Assembly: GCA_013286315.1 (NCBI GenBank)
Contig: JABDFX010000008.1
Location: forward strand, 1-64,000
Length of the DNA: 64,000 nt
Source: Bacteroidota bacterium
GTDB lineage: Bacteria; Bacteroidota; Bacteroidia; Chitinophagales; Chitinophagaceae
Reading direction: 5' to 3'
The translations under genes were made by a program, and so were the position numbers. Below, one piece after another: positions 56,732-64,000 of this stretch (the stretch's first letter is position 1; each line of letters opens with the position of its first letter). The notes beneath the pieces were generated by a model. It had not been told where the DNA came from and searched no databases. It was given only the letters and a program-made list of their open reading frames with translations.

Positions 56732-58366
56732 ATGAAAAGAAGAGATGTCCTGAAAGGGCTTTCCATTTTACCGTTAGGCGCGGCTACCGTTTTTCCTGCC
56801 AGGCATGCTCTCGCTCATGCAGCCACTCAAGCTCCGAAAGGTCCGCTGGTACCGGGTCCGGCGATATATCAGTCCATTGGTGTTGAACCGCTTATCAATT
56901 GCATGGGGACTTATACGATTATTGGCGGTTCAATCGAAAGGCAGATCGTTCGGGAAGCCATGGATTCCGCCGCTAAAAATTTTGTTCAATATGATGAGCT
57001 GGCTACCGGGGTAGGGCAACGGCTTGCCGAACTGACAAAGTCAGAATGGGGTATGATTTCAGCGGGATGTGCCGCCGCCATGAAACATGTTACCGCTGCC
57101 TGTGTTACGGGCGGTAACCCGGAAAAGCTGGTACGCATACCTGACCTCTCCGGATTTGAAAAAACCGAGGTGGTGATTCCACGTCCTTCACGAAACGTGT
57201 ATGATCACGCAATACGTAATATTGGCGTGCGGATCATCACGGTGGATAGTTTGCAGGAATTGCAGGATGCTCTGTGCGAACGAACAGCCATGGTATATTT
57301 TCTCTCGGACGGGAGCGGGGATGAAAGCCATTTTACGGTAGAAGCGATTGCAAAATTATCCAAACCGAAAAATATTCCATTTCTGGTGGATGCTGCGGCA
57401 GAAGACCTGACAGTTCCTTGCGTGCATCTGGAAAATGGCGCCAGCGTTGTGGCTTATAGCGGCGGCAAAGCGCTATGCGGACCACAGTGTTCCGGGATCC
57501 TGCTGGGGCAAAAAGATATATTGCAATCAGCCTGGCAGGCAAGTTCACCACATCATGGACCCGGAAGGGATAATAAAGTTGGCCGTGAAGAAATGATCGG
57601 CGCATTGGCAGCCATCGAAGCATGGGTGGCCATGGATCATAAAGCACAATGGGCAACATGGTTGTCTTATCTGGATAGGGTGTCCAAAAAGGTTTCTGAT
57701 ATAAACGGTGTGCGAACCCTGCTCAGAGAGCCCGATTCGCTCAACAACAACACGCCAGTACTGCTGATATCCTGGGATCCGCTGCAATTACACATAACAG
57801 CAGAAGATGCCTCTGAAGAATTGGGCCGAAATAAACCCAGAATCGCCGTTGCGATTGAAAAAATGAAACCCAAACCCGGAGAACCTGTTTTGACTTCGAT
57901 AAGGATAAACGCGGGACAAATGCAACCGGGGGAGGACAAAATTGTCGCAGAAAGAATGTATGAAGTCCTGTCAAAAACAAGATCTCCGAAAACGTCTCCT
58001 GCGAAAGCATCTTCTAACATCGCCGGCAGGTGGGATGTTTTAGTAGAGTACTTTACCAGTAAAACACAATATACCTGGATACTCGAGCAGGATCAAAATT
58101 GGATACAGGGAATCCATTCAGGAAAATTCGCGACACAAAATATCGCCGGAACTCTGGAGGGCGATATGATAAAAATAAAAAGCCAGGAAGGCGAAGTAGA
58201 AAACAGGATCAATTTTACTTTCACTGGTAAAGTGACAGGAGATTCTATAAGCGGATCCGTTTATATGGTTGAATATGGAACTGTCAGATTCTCGGCCGGC
58301 AGATATGTATATAAAGAAGAACAGCATCCGATTTTTGTTCCGGCCGGACCTCCTTTGTCTACATGA
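56732..58366 (+). CDS. Exported PLP-dependent enzyme of the SelA / aminotransferase-V-like superfamily with C-terminal beta-rich domain
   Basis: Tat-like MKRRDVLKGLSILPLGAATVFPARHALA; GVEPLINCMGTYTIIGGSIERQIVREAMDSAAKNFVQYDEL...AYSGGKALCGPQCSGILLG (PLP Lys region); C-terminal IAGRWDVLVEYFTSKTQYTWILEQDQNWIQGIHSGKF... Confidence 0.85.
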   Translation: MKRRDVLKGLSILPLGAATVFPARHALAHAATQAPKGPLVPGPAIYQSIGVEPLINCMGTYTIIGGSIERQIVREAMDSAAKNFVQYDELATGVGQRLAELTKSEWGMISAGCAAAMKHVTAACVTGGNPEKLVRIPDLSGFEKTEVVIPRPSRNVYDHAIRNIGVRIITVDSLQELQDALCERTAMVYFLSDGSGDESHFTVEAIAKLSKPKNIPFLVDAAAEDLTVPCVHLENGASVVAYSGGKALCGPQCSGILLGQKDILQSAWQASSPHHGPGRDNKVGREEMIGALAAIEAWVAMDHKAQWATWLSYLDRVSKKVSDINGVRTLLREPDSLNNNTPVLLISWDPLQLHITAEDASEELGRNKPRIAVAIEKMKPKPGEPVLTSIRINAGQMQPGEDKIVAERMYEVLSKTRSPKTSPAKASSNIAGRWDVLVEYFTSKTQYTWILEQDQNWIQGIHSGKFATQNIAGTLEGDMIKIKSQEGEVENRINFTFTGKVTGDSISGSVYMVEYGTVRFSAGRYVYKEEQHPIFVPAGPPLST

Positions 58367-58419
58367 GTGCGGCCTTATATTTACCAAAACGAATTAATTA
58401 TTTATCAAAATAACTCAAC

Positions 58420-58887
58420 ATGAAAACAGAAAGAAGATCAATGTTAAAAAAAATCAGTTTATCCATATTGGGATTTGTTGGACTTCGATCCATGGCAATT
58501 GCGGAAACAAACGGCAATGAAAATAAGAAAGAAGTTTCCGGAGTAGTGATGGACCAGGAGGTCCCTTTATTCTCCGGCTCCACAAAATTTGGTAACCTGG
58601 TATTCATTGCCGGGAAAGGGGCGCATTATGCCGGAGATATTAAAGCACATACCGAAACGGTTTTGCAGGAGCTGGAAAAAGAGTTGGTCAAAGCGGGTTC
58701 CTCCATGAAAAATGTATTGAAGGTGAGCGTCTTCCTGAGTGATATTGCAGATTATGACGGCATGAATGCCGTGTACCGTGGTCGTTTCGGTGATAAGCCA
58801 CCGGTACGTACAACAGTGGCTGTTGCAAAAGGAGGTGTTCCGGGAAATTCACTGGTGGAGATGGATTGTATCGCATTTATCTCCTGA
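58420..58887 (+). CDS. Exported RidA-family (YjgF/UK114) protein
   Basis: Tat-like MKTERRSMLKKISLSILGFVGLRSMAIA; GNLVFIAGKGAHYAGDIKAHTETVLQELEKELVKAGSSMKNVLKVSVFLSDIADYDGMNAVYRGRFGDKPPVRTTVAVAKGGVPGNSLVEMDCIAF. Confidence 0.93.
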   Translation: MKTERRSMLKKISLSILGFVGLRSMAIAETNGNENKKEVSGVVMDQEVPLFSGSTKFGNLVFIAGKGAHYAGDIKAHTETVLQELEKELVKAGSSMKNVLKVSVFLSDIADYDGMNAVYRGRFGDKPPVRTTVAVAKGGVPGNSLVEMDCIAFIS

Positions 58888-59206
58888 TTTATAAATCCAT
58901 TTTGAATAATGAAAATAAAATGTGCGGCTGCTTTCATGTTTTGATCCCCGTACAATTAAATGGGTTTTTGAAGAAAAGAACCTGGCTGATCCCTGCTGAG
59001 ATACAGGCACATTCTTTTTGATATTTTGAAACAAAACACTAAATTTGGTTAGGGTAAATTTCTGTTTTCCGATTCGAACTGTATTATTTTTGAGATCGCC
59101 GCCCTGGCTGGGGCCCCAATATTCCTTCAAAAACGGGTGATCTGCTCCGGATAGCATCTAAATTCCATTACATCCCTTGTAAATCAGTTGATTGTAACAT
59201 TCTTAT

Positions 59207-60499
59207 TTGTTACCTTTCCTAAATCAAACTGCTATGAGAATGAGTTTTTTTTGCAGACTGGCGATTATAACCATGCCCCTGCTTTTTAATTCCGCCCGAA
59301 GCCAGAATGATCATTTTGCCTACGCGGTTACCGCCGTGAATAAAGGGGGCTCTGAATGGATCGCGCTTCGTAAACTCGATACCCGTACAGGGGAATTCAG
59401 CAAAATATTATTAAACGTACAGGACAAGGATCAGGATCTGTTCGATTTTGCTGCTTATAAAGAATATGCAAATAAAAAGATCTCCAATGCTGCAAATGGT
59501 ACGCTTGCCGGTTTTAGTCCGCAACCGGCGTTGAACAGCAGTGTGGCAGCCATTGCCTACGACAGGAAAGCCAACCGTCTCTACTATGCCCCCATGAGTA
59601 TCGATCAATTGCGTTATATTGATCTGTCGACAATGGAAGTAGTTTCTTTTTCAGATCAGTTCTTCAGCAAAGCCGGCAAATACGATTTTAAGACCGCAGG
59701 TTCCATCAACCGTATGGTTATCGCGCCCGATGATTATGGGTATACCATTACAAACGATGGAAATCACCTGATTCGTTTTTCAACAAACGGTGCGCCCGCC
59801 CTGACGGACCTCGGCGAACTGCAGGACGATCCAATGAACAAGGATATGTCCATTCGTAACAATCCCTGCGCCAATTCCGGCGGCGATCTGATCGCCGATG
59901 ATGCAGGCAGCCTGTTTCTGGTAACCGGCAGCAACCGGGTTTTTAAAGTGGATATAGCGACTAGAAATACGACCTATCTGGCAACCATTTCGGCATTGCC
60001 GGCCAAATTCACGACAAGTGGAGCAGCGGTCACTGAGGATGGCAGGATTCTTATAAGCAGTTCCCTGTATGCGGATGGTTATTTTACGGTGGACCCGGAA
60101 ACCTGGAATGCGACAGCTTCTTCAGGAGCCCATGAAGCGTTTGGAAGTGCTGATCTGGCCAATAGCAATGTATTACATTCAAAAACGGCAGCTAATTCCA
60201 ATTTATTTATCACTAAAGCTCCCGATAAGTTAAGCCAGTTCAGGGTTTTCCCGAATCCTGTGATGGACGATGAAGTCAGTATTCAGTTCAACGGGCTTAA
60301 ACCCGGCAATTATACGATTCAACTGGCCAGTGTTTTAGGAAATACAGTATTAAAACAGACGGCAACAATTATCGGAAATATACAGACAGAATTGGTTCAT
60401 ATTCCAGGTTCCACGGCCCAGGGATTTTATTATGTCAGCATCCTGGATGAAAACAATAAAGTCGTGGGTACGCAAAAGCTGGTTGTCGAAAGATGGTAA
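59207..60499 (+). CDS. Secreted propeller-like protein with T9SS type A C-terminal sorting domain
   Basis: Signal peptide; C-term FRVFPNPVMDDEVSIQFNGLKPGNYTIQLASVLGNTVLKQ...GFYYVSILDENNKVVGTQKLVVERW. Confidence 0.87.
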   Translation: MLPFLNQTAMRMSFFCRLAIITMPLLFNSARSQNDHFAYAVTAVNKGGSEWIALRKLDTRTGEFSKILLNVQDKDQDLFDFAAYKEYANKKISNAANGTLAGFSPQPALNSSVAAIAYDRKANRLYYAPMSIDQLRYIDLSTMEVVSFSDQFFSKAGKYDFKTAGSINRMVIAPDDYGYTITNDGNHLIRFSTNGAPALTDLGELQDDPMNKDMSIRNNPCANSGGDLIADDAGSLFLVTGSNRVFKVDIATRNTTYLATISALPAKFTTSGAAVTEDGRILISSSLYADGYFTVDPETWNATASSGAHEAFGSADLANSNVLHSKTAANSNLFITKAPDKLSQFRVFPNPVMDDEVSIQFNGLKPGNYTIQLASVLGNTVLKQTATIIGNIQTELVHIPGSTAQGFYYVSILDENNKVVGTQKLVVERW

Positions 60500-60526
60500 T
60501 AACTGTCGCATTATAATTCGTGATTA

Positions 60527-61180
60527 ATGATACCGCAACTCATCGATCTCAGCCATACAATTTTCAACGGACTCATTACATACAAAGGACTACCTGCTCC
60601 CCTCGTCTGTGACTATATCAGCCGGGAACAATCAAAAGCAAACTATGATGAGGGTACGACATTCCAGATCGGAAAAATAGAAATGGTAACCAATACCGGA
60701 ACTTATATTGACTGCCCCTTTCATCGTTTTGAACATGGCAGGGATCTGTCAGAAGTAGGGCTGGAACAATTTGCCGATTTGGATGCCATCACTATCGACG
60801 CCAGAAGTGTCATGGCGGTGGGTCCGGAATTCTTCATAGATAAAGAGATCCGTAATAAAGCCGTTCTTGTTTTCACTGATTGGGCAAGAAATTGGAATAC
60901 GTCCGGATATTTTGAAGGACATCCTTATCTGACTGCTGAGGCCGCCGGATATTTAAAGGACCGTCAGGCTAAACTGGTTGGAATTGACAGTCATAATATT
61001 GACGATACGCGCGGACGGAGCCGTCCGGTTCATACAACGTTATTGGGTGCCGATATTTTGATAGTTGAGCACTTGTGCAATCTCGACAAACTGCCTGCAT
61101 TTGGCTACCGTTTTAATGCGGTGCCACCAAAATTTAAAGGAGCCGGTACATTTCCCGTGAGGGCCTATGCGAAAATATAA
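60527..61180 (+). CDS. Cyclase-family (kynurenine formamidase-like fold) protein with altered metal motif
   Basis: LIDLSHTIFNGLITYKGLP...MVTNTGTYIDCPFHRFEHGRDLSEVGLEQF...LVGIDSHNIDD...LVEHLCNL-like IVEHLCNLDKLP. Confidence 0.88.
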   Translation: MIPQLIDLSHTIFNGLITYKGLPAPLVCDYISREQSKANYDEGTTFQIGKIEMVTNTGTYIDCPFHRFEHGRDLSEVGLEQFADLDAITIDARSVMAVGPEFFIDKEIRNKAVLVFTDWARNWNTSGYFEGHPYLTAEAAGYLKDRQAKLVGIDSHNIDDTRGRSRPVHTTLLGADILIVEHLCNLDKLPAFGYRFNAVPPKFKGAGTFPVRAYAKI

Positions 61181-61209
61181 AGGGACGGTTTTTCAGATCC
61201 CCCAAACTA

Positions 61210-62625
61210 TTAAGAAACTTTAGGGGCAGGTTTTAGAAACCGGATAATATTTTTTTCTACCGGAAACCGGTAAATATTTTTTTCACATCGCCACTTCGCT
61301 ATTTTCTGCAATATAAATTTTGGTACCGTGGGTCTGCTCCAGGCCAGTTGTTCATAAAATTTAAATCGTTCTATAAACCTGATCTGATTGGCGGTCAGCC
61401 AGTCACTTTTCCCGGAGTCTACATAATCGAAATCACTCCATTCTTCAAGTCCCTGTGGAAATTGATAACCTTTTGAAGACAATTCGTCCGCGATCTTATT
61501 ACCCGGATAAGGTTTGTAATAATAAATACTCATCGAAAAATTCCCGCTCATCTTGCGTAGTCTTTTAACAACTTCCAATGTCTCCAAAACACTTTCCGGA
61601 CGTTCGCCCGGAAAACCCACAATAATGCTGAAGATGATGGCTATACGATAGTAAACGCATTTTTCAGCCGTTTCAAATATGTGTTCCAGTTTAATGTCCT
61701 TCTGCATCCAGTCAAGCATTTGCTGAGTACCGGCTTCCATACCGATCATGATCTTTTTCAAACCGGATTGTTTACACAATTGCCATGTTTCATCATCCAG
61801 CCTGACTCCCTGATCAGCGCGCATTGTCCCGAACCAGGTAATAGGCAACCGCCGATTAATAAACTCCTGCGCTACCTCCTGTACTCTTTTCTTGTTTGTG
61901 AAGAAGGTTTCATCCTGAAAATGTACATGGTCAAATTTGTGTTTCCTCCATAGTTGCCCGATCTCTTCACCCACCCGACGGGCAGAATAGCCATGCCATC
62001 CTCTTTTGTACATCACCGGGTCTGCACAGAAAGCACAACGGAAGCGACAACCTTGTGAAGAGATATAGTCAATTTGATTTTTACCGCTCAGTTTCATATA
62101 TCCTTTTACATCGATCAGATCATAATTCAATGCAGGGAAAGAATTGATGTCAGCAAGATGCCGCTCAGGGTTATTTTTTATAAGGCCATTTTCCTTATAA
62201 CTGATTCCGGGCAAACCGGATAATGTTTCCTTATGTAAGAACCGCTGCAATAATGCTTCAAAGCTTATCTCTCCCTGACCTTTTACAACGATGTCAATGG
62301 AGGGATCCTCCAGCGTCTCCTGTACAAACAGCGAAGGATGCCATCCACCCCAGACTACTGGTAATTCCGGAAATTTTTCTTTTACAATTCTTGAGGTATA
62401 TAAAGCATCTTTAATCGGATTACCCGTCAAAACCGTAACGGCAAAGCAAATGGCATTTGAAAGTTCGGAAAGAATTTTTTTTATTGGATCTTCTTCCAGT
62501 CTGCCGTCTATAATAATAACATTATACAGATTCGGATCGAGATAGGAACCGATGGCAAGTAATGCCAGGGGCATTGTATAAAAAACAGCTTTGGGATTGT
62601 ATAAAACAACTGCAGGTCTTTGCAT
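61210..62625 (-). CDS. B12-binding-domain radical SAM protein
   Basis: ISSQGCRFRCAFCADPVMYKRGWHGYSARRVGEEI (CxxxCxxC); N-terminal cobalamin-binding-like domain (LLAIGSYLDPNLYNVIIIDGRL). Confidence 0.93.
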   Translation of the reverse strand: MQRPAVVLYNPKAVFYTMPLALLAIGSYLDPNLYNVIIIDGRLEEDPIKKILSELSNAICFAVTVLTGNPIKDALYTSRIVKEKFPELPVVWGGWHPSLFVQETLEDPSIDIVVKGQGEISFEALLQRFLHKETLSGLPGISYKENGLIKNNPERHLADINSFPALNYDLIDVKGYMKLSGKNQIDYISSQGCRFRCAFCADPVMYKRGWHGYSARRVGEEIGQLWRKHKFDHVHFQDETFFTNKKRVQEVAQEFINRRLPITWFGTMRADQGVRLDDETWQLCKQSGLKKIMIGMEAGTQQMLDWMQKDIKLEHIFETAEKCVYYRIAIIFSIIVGFPGERPESVLETLEVVKRLRKMSGNFSMSIYYYKPYPGNKIADELSSKGYQFPQGLEEWSDFDYVDSGKSDWLTANQIRFIERFKFYEQLAWSRPTVPKFILQKIAKWRCEKNIYRFPVEKNIIRFLKPAPKVS

Positions 62626-62765
62626 TTTTGTTCTAATGTTTTACATTAGAACGAGATTTATACGTGCCCGGTTGCGGGAACCACAGAGCAGACATTTTAA
62701 GCATCTGACATATGATATACCGGAACTGAAGGATAAATCTGTTTATTTGCAATAAATAATGGAGC

Positions 62766-64000
62766 ATGATTTCGGGCCTCAGTGATTTCAAAACGGTTTT
62801 TTTTATTGGGATTGCGGGAACAGGTATGAGCGCCATCGCACAATATCTAGCCGGAACCGGCAAACAGGTCTCCGGTTCTGACAGGTATTTTCTTCCAGCT
62901 GTATTCAATGATACGCGTGACAAATTAGAAGCGTTGGGTATTCAATGTTTTCTCCAGGACGGTGAAGGCATCAGTCAGACAACCGACCTGGTGGTTATTT
63001 CAACGGCAGTGGAAGATACAGTTCCGGAAGTGCAAAAAGCAGCGGGGTTGAACATCCCGATTATTAAACGGTCAGAATTGCTTGCCTTCATTGCAGCAAG
63101 TAAGAAAACGGTTGCAGTGGGAGGCACCAGCGGCAAAAGCACCACCTGCGCCATGCTTTTCGATATCCTGCTATATGCCGGATTAGATCCCAGCATCATC
63201 AGCGGCGCCGGACTGGTAAGTATTATGAAAGAAGGCCGGATCGGAAATGCCAAAGCAGGCAAAGGGGAATGGTTGGTGATAGAGGCGGATGAGAGTGATG
63301 GGTCTATCGTTCAGTATAAACCGGAAGTGGGCGTCCTGCTGAATGTGGATAAGGACCACAAGGAGATGGATGCCCTGATGGAGATATTCAGGGAATTCAG
63401 GAACAATACACAGCAACTTTTTCTTGTCAACCTGGCGCAAACTGCAGCCAGGCAATTATCACAAAATGCCTCCGTTGACTTTTCTGCGGACCCTGCATTT
63501 CCTGCAGGTTACCAGGCTACCGGATTCAGACAGCAGGGATTGGTCATAAATTTTCAAATCAATGGAGTGGAATTTACCCTGAATACAGTCGGCAAACACA
63601 ATATGGAAAATGCACTGGCTGCATCGGCCGTAGCCTGCGAACTGGGTGTTGATCTCTCAATCAGTGCCGAAGCATTAAAATCATATGAAGGCATTTATCG
63701 GCGTCACCAGGTGCTGGGAAAAAAACACGGTGTATGGTTGATTGATGATTATGCGCATAACCCCATAAAATGTGCGGTGTCAATTGAAGCCTGCCAGGAA
63801 ATCGCACCGAAAGTGATAGCCTGGTTCCAGCCACATGGGTATGGACCCACCCGTTTCCTGCGAAATGATTTTGTAACAGAGATCGGAAGGGTGCTCAGGC
63901 CCACAGATGAAATTTGGATGAGTGAAATATTTTATGCGGGTGGCACAACTGTAAAGGATATTTCCGCCGCTGATCTGATCAAAGATCTGAAGGCGATGGG
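62766..64000 (+). CDS. Mur ligase family protein, MurC/Mpl-like but divergent (runs off window edge)
   Basis: MISGLSDFKTVFFIGIAGTGMSAIAQYLAGTGKQVSGSDRYF...VAVGGTSGKSTTCAMLFDILLYAGLDPSIISGAGL...LVIEADESDGSIVQYKPEVGVLLNVDKDHKEMD...WLIDDYAHNPIK; open to window end, hence absent from ORF track. Confidence 0.9.
   Translation, partial: MISGLSDFKTVFFIGIAGTGMSAIAQYLAGTGKQVSGSDRYFLPAVFNDTRDKLEALGIQCFLQDGEGISQTTDLVVISTAVEDTVPEVQKAAGLNIPIIKRSELLAFIAASKKTVAVGGTSGKSTTCAMLFDILLYAGLDPSIISGAGLVSIMKEGRIGNAKAGKGEWLVIEADESDGSIVQYKPEVGVLLNVDKDHKEMDALMEIFREFRNNTQQLFLVNLAQTAARQLSQNASVDFSADPAFPAGYQATGFRQQGLVINFQINGVEFTLNTVGKHNMENALAASAVACELGVDLSISAEALKSYEGIYRRHQVLGKKHGVWLIDDYAHNPIKCAVSIEACQEIAPKVIAWFQPHGYGPTRFLRNDFVTEIGRVLRPTDEIWMSEIFYAGGTTVKDISAADLIKDLKAM

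Noticed and set aside
58849-59157. 102-aa minus-strand ORF downstream of ridA
   Set aside because: Low plausibility composition, overlaps ridA 3' end, no homology recognised.
62633-63455. Minus-strand ORFs near window end (62633-62923, 62975-63262, 63183-63455)
   Set aside because: All antisense to the truncated Mur ligase reading frame, which has clear conserved motifs.
1-64000. Mobile element, prophage or defence island
   Set aside because: No transposase, integrase, phage structural, toxin-antitoxin or restriction genes recognised in any frame; no tRNA or rRNA recognised by eye.

Overview
This 64 kb window looks like a chromosomal segment from a Bacteroidota bacterium, probably Chitinophagaceae-like. 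That placement is an inference from the SusC/SusD pair, T9SS C-terminal domains, DUF4249/DUF5777/DUF5690-type proteins, Bacteroidota-style OstA/LptD and TAnnTTTG-like promoters. No rRNA, tRNA, CRISPR array, transposase or phage gene was recognised. Main blocks: (i) purC (truncated), a TonB receptor, ychF, an SpmAB-like membrane protein, then an outer-membrane/LPS block (OstA-like, MCE/MlaD, amidase, LptD, PlsC); (ii) ung, VOC, GH97 and a 2-hydroxyacid dehydrogenase; (iii) a DUF5777 / YceI / c-type cytochrome / OB-fold / sigma plus trans-envelope barrel / COG4315-like cluster; (iv) M28 peptidase, AI-2E transporter, HU, sirtuin, a LigD lacking the PE domain, ACP and a CrtI-like oxidoreductase; (v) HtrA-like protease, MacB-like permease, a T9SS type B protein and glycerate kinase; (vi) a phosphonate-catabolism-like trio (PhnZ-like HD, DUF5690, TIGR03364-like FAD oxidase) followed by a disrupted SusC, an intact SusD, an exported PLP enzyme, an exported RidA, a T9SS protein and a cyclase-fold protein; (vii) a B12/radical SAM protein divergent from a truncated, atypical MurC/Mpl-like ligase that the ORF track misses. 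The strongest unexplained signal is a set of intergenic short-word (7-8 bp) tandem repeats. Several are folded into long imperfect inverted repeats, and they repeatedly sit at gene junctions and even form the last codons or stop codon of neighbouring genes. The second is a SusC gene that appears to have lost an internal segment and shifted frame while its SusD partner stays intact. All family names are from reading the translations by eye; no database search was run.
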